From Tyto alba (taxonomy: Eukaryota > Chordata > Aves > Strigiformes > Tytonidae), in the NCBI RefSeq assembly GCF_018691265.1, contig NW_024881324.1, positions 8,621,730-8,685,729 of the forward strand: DNA of 64,000 nucleotides, read 5' to 3'. The translations under genes were made by a program, and so were the position numbers. The notes under the pieces were generated by a model. It was given only the letters and a program-made list of their open reading frames with translations. It made no database searches and was not told the origin of the DNA. Positions 28,101 through 44,036 of the stretch are shown in pieces; positions within the stretch are counted from its first letter, which is position 1; each line of letters opens with the position of its first letter.

Positions 28101-30641
28101 CACAGTCTCTGCATGGTTCAGTCTAATCTGACTTACTTTACACATCAACAGTGGCGTATTTTAGACTTGAAGCAGGCTTTTTTTTTTTTCTTTCTTAAGA
28201 CATACTTTAATACAAATCTTAGGTTAACATAAGCAATGATTGCTCTATCAAACAGAAAAGAAAAAACCCTACCTTTCACAAAAAAAAAAACCAAACAAAC
28301 ATGCAACCAGTTGAAAGAGAATTTGATTTTTTCACAGCTTTTCCAAATGGTAAGACATTCAGTATGCCTTATGTAAACTACACTTGCTAACAGATGTGGT
28401 TTACAAATGTGTGGCAAATAACACTGTACAATGATGAAACGTCTGTATCCATCAGAACTCTTAAAACATTTTTATTCAATACTGAAGGAAACCATTTTGC
28501 AGATTCAAATTATACTTAAAGTATTTGATGCCAGAAACCACTCCACATCATCAGTCCTCATCTGAATTGGTCATCAAACTAAAGTTCTGAAAGCACAAAG
28601 CCTATGAGCATTACTGCAATCAACTGCAAGATCTATTTCCCTGTTATCAGCATTGTTTTTTTGTTAGTGTTAAGAACATGAGCGCCTGGTTACTAAAGCT
28701 TAAATGGGGCTTTCAACAGAGCCTAAATTTTACACTTTAAACTAGCAACAAATATATCCCTTATTTCAACAAAACCAGACCCTGTATCCAAAGATGCACA
28801 TGAGGCACTTATGCTAAAACACGCACATCTACCTGTTTGGAATGGGCTCAATCAATAGGAAAGGACCAGGGATTAACTACAAACGGAATAAATAGGAGAA
28901 ACCACTGGGGCTGCTTCTGCAATTTCTTTCTATTTTAAGCTAACAGAGGGAAAATTCTACAAATTAAACCTAAATGCTGAAGTAGTCAGAACTGCAGGAC
29001 CGTCAGTGAAATCACTCTCTTCCTCATATAGAAGCCTAGTCTATTTACTATGTCAAAATTTCATATGCAGTAATACTTTAAAAGGACCATAAGCCAACCA
29101 TGATAGCAGTAGCACACAGAGAATATGTGAAGTATTTATTTTTTCTTGGCAACTTAGTCTATTTCCTCTTCCACTTCTGCCAGAACAACTCCTCCAATAC
29201 AAGCAAAAAAAATTGCTATTCATTCATCCTATTACTGCTGGGTTTTTTTCTTCATTTTTAGAAGAAAAAAGGACCTTTAGATGACAAATCCAGTCCAGTT
29301 CAACACTGTTCAGCTAATGTCCCAAAATGAAACACACTACAGACTATCCTTAGAAAACCCAGTGGTGACTAAACACTTTTGTTCAACATGATTAGGAAAA
29401 TGAGAACTGAAGTACTATGCACGCTAACAAAACAGCATCCAGGAGCATCCAAACAGTTTCTACAAAATAACATGAGAGGGGACTAATTTGGTAACAAACA
29501 GCTACTAGGGATGTGTTACCAGCTCAGAAATTTAAAAATACATGCAGTCCTGTACATTCTTTACACACAGAGTATCAGTTATGACACCAGCTTGTTTTAA
29601 AAATCTCTGTATTTTCTCAAACACAAAATAAAGATGCCATCATTCTTTTTAAAAATTGAACATGTAACAGCGCTATTTACTAGTAAAGCTAATTTGCAAC
29701 ACTAGCAATAGCATGTCTTCTCCAGACTCTTTAGAATACCGTAAGACAGATCTCTTCAAACTACATTATAATATCCTCTTGCAATAGTGTTGTTCAATTA
29801 ATGGGTTGCTTTTAAATTCAGCCAAGTGGGCGGTAACAACTGTACAGGCAAAATAAAAGGAAGACAACCAAACCAAAAAAATGTACTACACTTCAAACAG
29901 AACAAAGTGGCTAAACATACAGCAATATTTTCAGAACGCATGATCATATTTTCGATAGTTAAAATTCTTAATTTTCTATTATGGAAAGGCATTATATAAT
30001 AAAAAACAGGATATCTTATGATAAGTGCAGAAATATACATCAGTGTGGTTTTTCCACTGACCATTTTTATTTGTAAAACCAAAATGACTTATGGGAAAAA
30101 CAGTTTAGTTAGGACACGGATTGTGATTCAGAGGTACAGCAATCTTCAGTATGTCAGTTGTAAGGAAAGGATATCAAGTTTTTAATTAAACATTTTAAGC
30201 TCTCTTCCATGCATCTAGTCTTCATATACACAAAACAATTCCACTTCCTTCTTCATTTTATTGTTTACAGAACTATAAAAAGTCTGTAGCTCAGAAATAA
30301 CAGATCTTAACAAAAAGAGCAGCCTAGACAAAACTTGCAATTTGCAAAACACTAACTGCCTTTAAACAGCTCAATTGTAAGAGTAAAGTTCTTTTGATGA
30401 TCTTGAAAAATACTCAAGATTAATCTTTTTGGAGAAAAAAAAATATCTTGAAAGTTGATCTTCCTCCACCACTGCCCTGCTGACTTATTTGTATGCCATC
30501 TTCTAGCAGAATTGTTCTAATTGTTCAAACTTGCAACTTTAAATATTGAAGGTGGATTAGAGCTCGCCCTTCTATATAGTGTCACAGCACTTCCATAATT
30601 TTACTTCTAATTCAGAACAGTTTCTGCAACTTTGACATGTC

Positions 30642-30665
30642 TTTTTTTTTTTTTTTTTTTTTTTT
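30642..30665. repeat. Poly(T) run, T24
   Basis: This is an uninterrupted homopolymer run within the large DTNBP1 intron. Confidence 0.9.
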
Positions 30666-33600
30666 AAAGCATTTAAGGACAAAACTTGAAGATCAATCCA
30701 TACGACACAGGCAGATGGAAGAAAAGCAAAACCCTATTTACCTTTCTTACAGTCTGTCAATTATGACAGAAGAGTGTGGCTGGGTTTATTTTTTCGTTTT
30801 GTTCAACCCTGAGGAAAGTATCATGCTTTAAATCTTCCAGGATTTCAGTATTCCATATGGTAGCGAATATTTCCTACTAATAGCAAGGGAAGTTACCAGG
30901 TCACAATATACCAGTAATTTTCCTATTTTTACTCTGGCATTCAAATTTTTACCATTCTTATTCTTTAAAGACAGCCAGACTAAAACTAGGGCATCAATGT
31001 TGGCAAAGTCAATGTAGACCATCGCTCATCCAAACAATAAACCTGATTTTATAGTACTAGGTCAAATTTGCACTGCCACACCAAGGAAGCACTGGTGGCT
31101 AGGTAGAAAAATAACTTTTAGACTGAACACATCAGGTTGAAACCAACAGCCACCATATTGTCAGCTCCAGCTAAAGCCATAATGGCAACTCTGTTCACTC
31201 AGAATTGTTCTTGCAGTTTAGCCATTAATTCATCAATGTCAGCATCAGGCATGAAATAACAGTGTAATTTTAACCTGTGCTCATAGCAGTTTATCTTACA
31301 GTAACAGGTAAATTGATCTGTACAGTTTGCTATTCAAATCAAACTGATGTAAATGACTGCAACATTCATTTTTTCAAGTATTGTATTAGGCTGGTTTAAA
31401 GATACTGTGCAAAAACTAGCACGTCTTCTCATGTGTGCAAGATCTAAGATCTTAATACCTTTAAATTAATAGATTAATTAATTGAGCTCAGTAGATTAAT
31501 TTATTGGAATAAAATACAGCTAGACAAGTTTCAGTGATCAACATAACTAACACCAGGTCATCTGCTTCCTTATAAAAAGAACATAATTAACAGCTTTCTC
31601 CTTATTTGATGTTCACAGTTTTACATGTGCTTATCATCAGGAGAAGTCATTATTACTAAAGCAGCATAAAACTAACTGGGTCTATCAGCTGTTTAGCCCA
31701 ACACCTCAACACATACATAACAGAGACACCCACCCACGCAGCAAACTAGGGAGAGGATGGAGCAGATGTGTGATGTTACTGATGCATCAGTGGAGCACTA
31801 AACAAGAGATAAATATGATAGGAAAGGAGATACAAAGTAAGAGAAATGTAGATGAGGCAGGCCGGAGGGGAAGGGCAACTGACAACTCAGATTGCTGAAG
31901 AGAGCTAATAAATAAGACATGACCCTTTATTCTGGATTTCTCCAGTCTGGCAGAGGTTGAGAGGAGAAAAGCAATACTAATCAGGAGGAAGAAATTTAAA
32001 ACACAGGCACAGAAGGCTTTGCCATATTGAAACCAAGCACCAAGAACAAAAAGCCACTGCAATAAAATCGGCTGTTACCGAAGAAATATGTGCCACTGAA
32101 GCTACTCTGCCAGACAAAAACCCAAGAGGCTGAAGGAGCAATTACAGGTGAGTGAGGAAGCACATACTGCATGACCATCAATGACTAAACCCTTCGTTTA
32201 TAGTAAAAACAAACTGACAGATGACACCTAGGATACAGTATCTTATTCAAGCAAACAAAGAAAACCCCCCTAAAGGATGCGCAGACATCAAAGTGACAGT
32301 GAGGAGTGAATAAAAAGCAGAAGTTCAGGAAGCTGATAAAAGCACTTACACGGGGGAAGGGAAGAAGGAAAGGGGCTGACTGAAGAGGGAAGTCAATGTA
32401 ATTGGGACTGTGAAACCTGTAAAATATGCTTCCTACGAGGTCATTCATTTCAACACACACAGCCATAGGAAAATCTCTCACCCCATCCCCCCACCTTCTC
32501 TTTTTTTCCAGCGCATGGATGCCATGCAAGTCAACATCTCCTGACACGTTTTGAGACAGCAAGCACTTATTTGTGCCTGTGCTGCAATACAGTATAAAAT
32601 GAGGAATTAATTCCCCTGACATCTGTATCAATCAACTTCTGCCAGTTATGTGCACTTTTAAAACATTCATCTTTAAACCAACTAAAAATACAGAATACTT
32701 AATTTATAATCTTTTCCTTATCTCCTGAATATGTATAAGACTATACAAATTTAATTTTTAATTTTATTCTTTAGAATATTTTAGCAGTAATTAGTCACGA
32801 GTACTTTAAACCTCACAAAATGCATGCACATTTCCTGCGTAGTGTAAACATGCAGTTGATTTCTGAAAAAGTTGAATTTCTTAAATATTACTCTATTTCT
32901 CCAAACAGCACCTCTCTGCACTAGGTGTCATTTTCTATAGAAAAGAAAATCACATGGTGGACCTTTACAACAGGTATAGCCACCCATACCTGTAACAATT
33001 CAAAGAGCCCCTAAAGAACTGCAGTGATTCTGAAAAAGAAAGTAGCACTGCTGATTTGTAAAGCATTAAGATAAACTGTAGTAGAGGTGAACAGATCCTC
33101 CTCAGCGGCCAATTCTTCCGCACTCTCATATCTAAACTTGCATAACGTGCCTTTCAAAAGCTCAACACCCACTAATTTTAGAGAAGGATATCACTAGAAC
33201 ACAATATGGCCTTTATTAAATATGAATTATTTGTTCAGAACACATTCAGCATGACAGTGGGAAAACATTGCCTTCAGGCCACCATTATATCTGCCCTGTT
33301 TCCTTCTCTTTTTTCCCATCATCATACATCTGCTTTGTCAGCCCCAACAGCATCCAGTTTCCATGGGCAAAGAGATTTGTTGCCTCCTTTTTAGAGCAAG
33401 CAACAGTATTTTTATTTGATACTAACACAGAAATAAAATTATGAAATTTAAGATTTAAGCTTTCAACAGAGATTGAGGCAGAATAATTCTCATCTCTTCA
33501 CTGCTGCTGTAGACTCCATCAGATGACACCACATTTGATTTCACCAGCTTCATACAGGGAAAATTTCATTCATAGTCATGGAGATCAGATTTATCTTTTA

Positions 33601-36600
33601 AATAAAAGATTAAATTTTATGGAAATGGGTTACAAACAGTATTATGGGATCTAAACATCTGATGCTCTGACTTTGCGATGCCTTTTAAAACACAAATGAT
33701 ACAGGCAAGATGGGATAGTGAAGAGCAGTTAAAGAACAAACTCCTTACAAGAATAACACTGAAACAAATCTAATCTGTCCCAGGGCTTGGCTAACAACAG
33801 ACCTTTGGAACGTGAAGAACATCATGACTATGAGGTCTTCCAAGACAAACACACCAGGGACAGCATCTGGTACATGCATCACCCTCAGAATCAGTTCTTC
33901 ATTATGCTAGAAATTATGAACAAGGCTTGAGATGGGGGTGGGAATCAACCAAGAAACACTGTGGGGACATTCCTGTTCTGTTGGTACAAGTATTTCTCTC
34001 TCCACGATCAAATGAATGATATACCAAGAAGGTGTTCAGCAAGTGTTCAACTTCAACCTATTGTGATTCTCTTACAAACTATCAAATCTGTTTATAATAG
34101 TGACTATCCAAGGCTAATGAGAACCGAAGCATGCATAAGGAATCAAAGTAACATCATTATTACCATTTCATGCTCTATAAAACGGTAGACGTGTGGTAAA
34201 AAGCCTCCTATTTTGAAACATGCTTGCTGATATTATTCCTTTTAAACTATCTTTCATGCATGCCTTATTTACTTTACAAGTTCCCTTGACAATACATGCG
34301 TTTATATATACAGTAAATACAGTATCAACATCAAACAGTGGCTGCATCACACAGAGATGAATCTAACCATAAAGTGTTGAAATTTTGGTCCAGAAGGAAG
34401 AAAAAAAAAGTACTAGGACTTGATAATACAGCAAAACTATATTTTCAAAACAAAATTGTTAAATGTGGTGCACTGTTCAAGAAAGCAGTAAGTTCTTCAC
34501 AACCGACCATAAAACATATACAAGATTATAGATTTTCATGAAGCATTAATTAGTTCCTTTCTTTCACTCAAAACTCCAAACTACCAGGTCCCCTGTAAAA
34601 TGCTGGTTTGTTGCTACATATTCAGAACAAGGGATTTTTTTACAACATGAATCGGTTTTAAATAAAATATAAGTGTATATATATTTCATTAGTTTATTTT
34701 TATGAATTTGATATATTAAAATCTCTATACAGATGTAAAACCCCTAGGTCGATTTTAATACAGCTGTATAAATGCACGCTTAAGTACAAATGCATTGTAC
34801 TCAATGTATAACAAATCATTTCACATATGAACATTGCAAGTATTAGAGGGCTAGACTGAACTGCATTTTGCTGAAGAAGTTTGCAAGGTAGCGGTTTCCA
34901 CTTATCCCTCAAAATAGGTCAGAAATTATATACTTGCACACTGCTACTATAAACCACTTTTTAAAGTGAAAACTGTAATAATATCAGCAGCTATCAAAGG
35001 CTGATGTCCTGATTTTTCTAACACTAGTTTAATGCTTTCTAAATAGTAAACTGAATGATGATACTCAGCCTAGGGGGCCAAAACAAAACAAAAAAATCAA
35101 GAAAAAGCCTGAGAGAGATTGCATTTTATAAGCATGGATGCATACTAATGTATTTAGAGATTAAACCAAGAAATGCTATTCTTAAACCCACAGGTAAAAT
35201 GAAGAATACCTATTTACAGCAAACCAGCCTGTAATAATATAGGTCAAATCTGATGTTTCTCTATTTGGACATATCTCTCATGATCAGATCAGGAGACAGT
35301 AAGTTCTGCTCATTTTCAAGTGAGATTTCAGATTAGAGCATTTCACACTTAATTTAGTTTTAACTGTTTTTCAGAAGTCCTAGGTAGTAGAACAGATTCC
35401 ACTCTTCACGTTTATTCATCTGTAGGAACAGATTTGACAGATTTAAGAGAAAGGCAGCAGTCAACTACTGAAATTATCAGTACTGGAAATATAATGTACA
35501 TCCATTGAGCCACCAAGGTTATATAAACTGATACAACAAATTAATCCCACTCCTTCCCTGCTTCCCAAAATACAAGTTACTCAACTACTCGGTCATTACG
35601 AATGATACCTTTGTCTCAATGCTATGAGAAGAACTGTCCGAGCCTGGAAATGGAGCTACCTTCTCATTCAAGATGAGATCTGGAGGTCAGAGCTCAGGCT
35701 TAGCAAGTAAGGCAGCATGCAGACATGCCATTTGCACTTTCGCTGCCCCTGCTGCACTCGTCGTGCAAAACTCAGATTTTTCAGATCACTCCACGATTTT
35801 TGTAAAGAGATGAAGGAGGAAGTCCTACAGTAAATCACTTCTCAGATGTTATGCACACTGGATTGCACCTAACCAAGAGCTAACAGTACAAAAGAACAGT
35901 ATGAAGCAGCTGAACTATAAAATGAGAGCTATGTTTAGAATTACTCATGAAAACTACCTCTCTAGGTATATGCACTTTTCTGACTTGCAGAATTTAGCAA
36001 TGTCAGTATGAACAGCCTCCTGAAGCGAAAGACTCTTAAGAGAAACAAAATACTTGTCCGATATAGTCTGAAAAAAAGTCACAGTGCAACAAATTCTTAA
36101 AATAGAAGCTTGCAAAGCGCATTATATTGTCAGAGCAAATCTGTCTCCATCTCGCTAGAGATGCTAGCTCGGTGATCCGCATGTAACTCCACCTATCTTT
36201 GAAGGCAAAAACCGTCCTAGTACCACTGCTTGTGGGCTTTAATGCAAAGTTCTGGAAATTATCCAAGCCTTTGGAAGGGAGGGCATGCAGCTTTTTAAAT
36301 TTTCTTTTTAGGTCATGACATAAGAGATCACGCTGATGTCCACTAATGTTCCATTTACAAAGGCAGAAGGAAATCTGCAGCTTGTACCTAAAGAAAATAG
36401 GAAGGCACTTCTGAAAGTGCTACATTGTACAGAAATTTCATGTTTATACAAGTTATCTAACACTTTCCGCAGATCTTAGTAAAACATAAAACTGAAAATA
36501 TCATGTACTACATGGAATTGAAAACCAACTGTAAACCAGCATATTTTTGTCCATGGCAAACAGGCATTCCTAACAAACCGAGATGTTTTTAAACGGAAGT

Positions 36601-39600
36601 CTGAATGGAAATGAAAAAAAACAAACTATTTTTATTAAGTGTTATCCTGTCCCCCATGCTTAGAATATGAAAGGGTGTGTTCATCACAAATGATCAGAGT
36701 AAGTTAGATGTCAGTGCATTTAAAAGTTAATAAGTGATATTTGGAGCTTTTGTCATCTGTGAAGGAATACAAATTGGGTTTGGGACTTGATATGTGGTTA
36801 AGTCTTCTGGCAATGATAAAATCAAAAAGCTTGCCCACCCTTTTCTCAGACTTGTCCTTTTGATCAAAGTTAATGGTTATACACGATCTTGTGGCTTTAT
36901 ATGGAACTCTTTACAGCAGCCTTTGCCAGCAGCCAGATGCCATATTGCCTTCTGTATCAAAATAGCAACTAGGAATGATGGGTAAGGACATCACTGGAGC
37001 ATGGATCCAATTAACGGAACGGGGCAAAATTGACATTTATATAATAAAGTTTCAGGTTAGTCATCAATGACTAAATTTATACCACAGAGCTAGTCTCACC
37101 CTCTGTAAATAGAAGAGCAGCAGTTTCCAAGAAACTCACCAAACCAACCGCTTATGAAAGAAACTTTTCTGCCCAACAGATTTCAGTAGAAGTTGTTCAA
37201 ATACTCGTATGTCCTTCCTCCCCAATAATGTGATGACTAGGACCAGAGTAAGTCAGAAAACTGATGCTAAACAAAATAAACAATTGAACAGTATCACAAC
37301 ATAGGCAGACAATATTTTCAATGCTTATAGGAGTAAAAAAGCCTCTTTGATAAATTAATATTAGAACAGTTTAACACAATTAACAATTAGCTGGAAGCAT
37401 ATTAATTACTACAAAACAAAACCCCCAAACCATCCCACCCCAACACACAATGGCCTTTTAGGAATTAGTCTTTTTTTTTTCCTTCATGCTAATTCATTCA
37501 ATATGTTTATATGTAGGAGTCTCCCTGCCCTCCCTTTCCTCGAGTAAGCCAAGCTCTCCCAGCGTCTTGTGAAATCAGCTCTTTTCTCATAACTCAATTG
37601 TTTCTCTAACACTGCTTCTCATTTGCAGCTGTCCACTGGAAATATCATGACTGATCCATCCCTGGATGTTATTTACCCTGTTCACAGTTGAATTAATCTC
37701 AAAAGTTCATTTTTCAAGTGCGACTTCATGACAGGGTCTGTTTTCCTCCTAAATCATTTTCATTCAATAACCTGTCACTTGCAGAACTTTTTGGCTTGCC
37801 ATTAACTACTAGAGGAGAAAAATCTGTAAGATTATTATTATTTTCTGCATGTTTTAATGCTGTTAAAGTCACCTGTTCTCAACACTTAACCTTCATACTT
37901 GTGCGGCTGCCTGAAATGAAATACAGAATGTCCAAGTTAAAACTGAACTACATCTAGTGTTTCTCAAAGACTAATATTAGACAATCGTATATATAATGTG
38001 TATCTTAAGCATAAGAATCATACTTAAAGAGTGCTTTGCTTAGAGAAGCATACTGGACTATTTCTTTCATTCAAAAAGCAACAGTATACATGTTAAAATT
38101 GCCATAGTACTCACAAGGTCAATTCAAAAAGCAACTGTTCTTAAAATATGTTATCTCCTCAGTGGAAATCTTGAACTTTCAAGGACTGCAAAGAGGACTG
38201 TACAGCAAAACCACCGGCTTCTCTGAAATTCATTCATGATGTTTCAATAATGCATTAAAAATACCTTTAGACATTGTCTTGCATTCTACAACTTCCCTTC
38301 TAAAATAATTGGATTTCTTTTGTCTCCAAAATCCTCAAAGTTTCCAAATTTCTAAGAGTTATGACTTAAAATGTATTATTTCTTCAGTCTGTGTTAGATA
38401 AAACCTTTTCTGTTTTCTCTACTGTTGTAGTTAGTCCACAATTCTTTCATATACCAAACTCAATTTCAGTTCATGAATTTTAAGACAGTTAGACTGAATA
38501 ATCACTGATATGGAGGAGAAATTTTCAGTGGTGCAAAAGCACCCTGAACTCTACGTAAGGACAGAGCAAGACGGAGAGAGAAGTACTTCTGCCAGACTTC
38601 TTCCCATCCTGTAACTAGTGGAAGTTTTCATACCAGTTATGGCTCCCCAAATGTGCTGAAAATCAAGGACTCTGCTTTCTAATCTGTCAGCCTTCCTACA
38701 GCTTTCCATCCATGTTTGGGTGTGATGAGAACCAGAGACTAAGTGACTGGCAGCACAACCCTCTGAATATGTACCAACAAGCAAAAAGGGAAGATGTGTA
38801 TGTCACCCAAACCCTTAATGTGGACAGACCTCCTCCCGTCATGTAGGTTTGCGGAGACAGCAGATGAAGCTGCAAGCCCTTCTGAGGACCCTGCTCTGCA
38901 GCAAGTGCCAGAAGCTACCCTGCACATGAGACTAATGGCACAGACAACTAGTGCTCTGTAAAACAAAGGTAAAAAGCCCACCCTTCTAATTCCATTGTAT
39001 GATTAAACAGGGACTTTTTTTTTTTTCTAAAAAAAAGATCACACCTATGATTAAGGCTTACAACAGTTGGGTCTGCAAAACTGCAATTCCCACATCACTG
39101 GTGAGCCACAAAACCTGAGCTTATCGAGTACCGCTAGTTCCGTTTCCTACCCAGATACACTGAAAACCATATGTGAAGCGTGGGTTTTTCACTTTAGTGT
39201 TCGATAGCCAGAGAGGAGATAATAAATCTATGAGGATTTAAGATTATGATCCAAGTTAAAACCCTCCTGAGCCAATGGATATGTTGGTGCACGAGGTCTG
39301 GAGTGATTACATAATCATCTAATTAAGGCAGAAACTTACTTCTATAAATGGCACCATTTCTGTTTGATTTAAAATGAGACACAGCCAACTACATTTTGAT
39401 CGTCTCATTTATGCAACGTCAAAATAGCATTAGCTGGCTTCTACATAAAAGGAAAAAAGGCTGAGTGACATCTCCGCAAGATTTTTATTTCGCCTTAATC
39501 CATAGAGTCACCCAAGTGATTAAAAATGAAACAATGCGTTCACAGTTAGTCGAAACTGCCTCTTCACCTCTTTCAGTCTTAACTCTATCAGAAATATTAC

Positions 39601-42600
39601 ATACCTACAAATATGTTTTACTGATTTTTTTAAATAGCTTACTTTAAGTATTTCATTATTTTTATTATTCAGTGCCATTTTCCAAAAGAATATTATTTCA
39701 CTCGTTCAATAAAAACAAATAAATCACAAAAAGGACCCCATACTAGCTACAATATTGAAGAATTACGTTTGTACAGTTTCAGCTCTAATGCCTTGATACA
39801 ATTTAACATAGCATACATAACACTCGTAAATAAAACAGGCAGAATTGTTTACCAGAATCTCTACATTTTTGTTCCATTTACTGACCAGGAGTTGAGAAAC
39901 ATTCTGAATTGTTACATGCCCACATGCACATCTCAGCTATCCGCCCTTTCCATCTGCATCATTAAAACCTGAGCAGAACAAGTAGTTTAATAACACACTG
40001 CTGTGAAAGGCAGGACTGAGATTTATGTAAGAACATGCTACAAAGAAGGAATAAATTATTTCTACTGCAGCTTTTAAAACAATTCTACTATTTCTGAACA
40101 CTGTAAGGACCAGAATAGTATCATATTTATGGTACCACTATAGAGAGAAATAGTGTCATGTGGAGAAATACAAAACCCATATAATCTATTATTGTACATT
40201 TATTTAGCTACAATTCAAACTGATGAAATGTCTGCACTTACATTTACATTTCTAACATATAATAAAATAGAATTATGTCAAAAGAAAGAATACTGTCATT
40301 ATAAAACTGTTCAAAAATTCATTCACACCAAGATACAGTCAGAGGCCGCAAGAGCCTACAGCATTTGGTCTTTCAGCACCCCAAAAAGTATGATATCTGA
40401 TCTTGTTACAGAGAAGCAATCTTTTTAAAAGAAGGTAGATGAGTATTCTTAATTTCCCATTAACCTCACCCTACATAGATGCTGAATAAACAGGTTATCA
40501 TAAAAGAATATAAGAAGCCATCTTTAGTTTTGCATTTCTTTTTTCTGTCACCAAGCTACAGAAGAAAATGTGACTTAAAAAACCCCATTAGAATAATCCT
40601 GGTTACCACAGAGGTGCTAACTTTTCCAATATTAATGTTGATACTAAAGCTTCTACTTACTGTTACCTCATCCCAGCAGTAGTTGGAAGACTGATATTGT
40701 TAAACTCTCATTTCAGAAATATTCTCTAATTCCATATTCTAAACCTTACAGAAATAATTTCAAGGTTGGTCCCCACCCCACACAAAGTAGCTATGCTACT
40801 GTCCAGGATTTGACTGTAAATAAGGAAAAAAAGAGATTCACAGCTGCGCCCCTAATTCATCATGTTTACATTTCAATTTCAGGAAACAACAAGAAAAAAT
40901 AGACAGCTTCTGTCAATACGTACAAAGTAGTTAAGGATACAAAAATGGATTATCAGTAGTATACATATTGCTCGCAAAGCTGACAATTTTGAGTGCAAAG
41001 TGGTCATATCACATATAGCAGAATGGAGGGTAAATTTTGTTATCTTTAAGTAAACAGTCAACCGTTCTGTCCAGATTTACGGAAAACATCTATTCTGATA
41101 AATGAAGTATTTCTAATCAATACAAATGTAAAGAATTCTCCCATACCAGATGAATTGTTTAAAACAAAATATTCAACTTTACGTTGTTATTTAACATGAG
41201 TACCAAATTTAGTGGTCTGAATTACAATTTATAGGTAGAGCCTTCAGAAAGGCATGCTCCAACAGGTTATTAAAATAATATAATAGTTCGATTTACTCTT
41301 ATCTTTTGGTCCTGGACATCAACTGAAAAAAAAATCCACGTGAATGGTAATGAAAAAAACTCTTGCAGTGGTTATATAAAAGAACATAAAAAGAATCAGA
41401 GTAGAAATCCACATCTTACTTTTATTTCGACTGATGCACAGTTCTAAACATCATTAGTTACAAATTAACAGTGTAAAAATGTTGTAAATTGCATTATTAA
41501 GAACACTGTTTTATATGACATAGGGTGTTCATATTGATGTAAATAACATTAATTGCCTCATTTAAAAATATATATTTTTATAATTAATTATTTTATCTGA
41601 AGGAAACTAGGAATTAGCATGACTGCATCTATACTAATGAATTCACTGCTCTAATTTTTTATATTTGGCTTTATCTTCAGATAATAATTCTCTGTCTCCC
41701 TTCATCCTTTAGTATCACCCCACCCTTAGACAAGTCAGCTTGAATTTTAGCTAACAAGGTATCTGCGTGTTTGTACCTTTTACTAATTCCTATTAATATT
41801 ACCTTGACAATAATGTAAAGTGACAGACAAAAGCAAAGCAATAAACAAAAGCCCTGACAAAACAGACATTAAGTCACTATTTCTTTCAAATTTGCTAAAT
41901 CAAGTTGATAATTATCCTCTCGTTTATAGCACACCCTTTAGAAATCAGGCAATGGTGGTAACTGAGGAAATTAATTAAGCTAACTTTAATTTCATTTTGC
42001 ACTAGCTTGGCAAATTAAGCTGACAAATAACAAAGATGATAATGAAGTTCCACCTACATGAATTCTTCTGAGTATTCTCAGTGGCTCCGGGAGATGACAT
42101 GGCAGTAAGAAATAAGCAAGTAAAAAAAGAAACACAGTACTGGTCAAGTGAAAGCTCCAGTTACCACGCAGCTCCACTGATGTGCATCTTCATTGATGTA
42201 GAACAAAGACCGATGCTGGAAGGCTGCTTTCTCAGAGCAGGAATATCGCGACTGCCAGTTTTCAGCGGGTCACTCGCACACGGATGCATACACATGGACC
42301 CTTCAACTCTCTCCAGAACCTGAGCACCAGCCACCAGCAGCTGGGCTGTGCGAGAAACACACGCATGTATTTGGGAAGGTACCACATGCTGCTAAATAAA
42401 GGGGTGCTCGAAAGAGAGAAATCTTCCCGGGGGGTTACAATCTGATGACAGGCAGTTACAGCATGTGTTCAGTTGGCAGAGGGCTGGAAGCGTTTGAAAA
42501 TGATTCAGAAGCGAGGAAAAAGGTACAGACGGGTTCTGAATCCTTTTTTTATTAGGCGATGTTCATAAGGCTCTCCCCTCAAAGTATTTTTCCTTAACAT

Positions 42601-44018
42601 GGCTTAGCTCAGATACCACACAAACCAGATTACATACTATTCTTACTCCACACATAAAATATTAAAAATCTTGGACATTATTTTTAAATAAATTAGGAGC
42701 AGTCTTCTCTACTGAAAACTGAATTTTTTGTATTACATATCCAGACTACATTTCCAACAAAAAATTCAAAAAATGGTTACGCAGTTAAAAAAAAATTACA
42801 GAAACAGCATATGACCGAGAACCTTTGGTTATGGTGATGCTGCAGTTACACAACAGTGCATTTATGTTTCAAAAAACTGTAAGGCATTGCTCAGAATTGG
42901 GAATGCTGGCATACATGGCCTCTTCAGTTTAGGAGGAGGTGCAGTGCTGCTGGAAACCATGATAGCCATAACAATTCATTTCCTTTACTTAAAAAAATCC
43001 CATTTTGAAAACCTTCTTCTCGACAATTATCAAACTACAGCGAACAGACAAAAGGAAATTATGTAACAAATACTTCTCCAATTGTCATCCTTAGATGAAA
43101 AATTACTATGAATGTATGGGCCAACAAAACTCAGTTATATTTCACTGGTGAAAATAACACCAAAAATATCTAGGGGAAAGATTAAAAGAATAATAATAAT
43201 CACGAGATAATCCTGCCTTCTGTCTGGACTTCAGTAGTTAAAGGATGAATACAAGTCAGAGCTGCAGACAAAATAGGCTTCTATTTTGTCTACATCAGTC
43301 ATTTAAGTATTGTGGACAATTAGAATATTACACCTTTAAATGTTTTTCTTTTCTACATAAACTGAGTATGACAGGACTTATGTTCCCATGAAATTTTTTC
43401 CTATTATCTACACAGTTAGCTATTCACCCTGGCAATAGCCACAGAAAATCTCTATTCTTATGCTGGCCTCCTCCACTCCTTACAAAACCAGGACTTTGCA
43501 AAGCTGACTCCAGCACAGGGCCAGAAGCTGTACTTGCACACCCAAGAGCCCTCTTATTTTTAGCTGCAGTGATGTCAAAATTGTTCTGATACATCTGACC
43601 TCTGAAAGGGCTTTTGACTTAGTGCAATGCTAGAATGCAAAAAGAGTAGCACTCCAGGCAAAAGGAGAAAGTCACGTAAATGTATCGATATTAAAATTTG
43701 TTGAGAGAAAAAACTAGCTCCCTCAAAACACAAAGCAACATAAGACAGGATGAAAGAGCACACGGGTGCCACATTAAAAATACCACAAGATTCTCCAGAA
43801 ATACTTGCAGATAAAGCAGAATTTTTTTAAAAAAATAAGTGTTCTAACTTCCACTCTCCCCCAGTCAGTATTATCATTAAAAAACCTGATAAACACAAGG
43901 TTTCATAAGTATCTGTAATATTAGCATTCTGTGGGTTATATTAACTCATTGTCTGAACATTGCTTTCAGGTGACAGCCATCATATAAAATCCTGAAATCC
44001 AGTTGACCAAAGAGATTA

Positions 44019-44036
44019 CAAACAAACAAACAAACA
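44019..44036. repeat. (CAAA)n short tandem repeat
   Basis: About four and a half CAAA units lie in the large DTNBP1 intron. Confidence 0.85.

Noticed and set aside
32000..32165. A + strand segment ending in AG|gtgagt, considered as a noncoding RNA exon antisense to DTNBP1
   Set aside because: There is only a donor-like site, with no conserved structure or partner exon visible.
38551..38981. Two adjoining - strand open frames in a slightly GC-richer segment, considered as a retrocopy
   Set aside because: There is no match to a known protein, no A tail and no target-site duplication.
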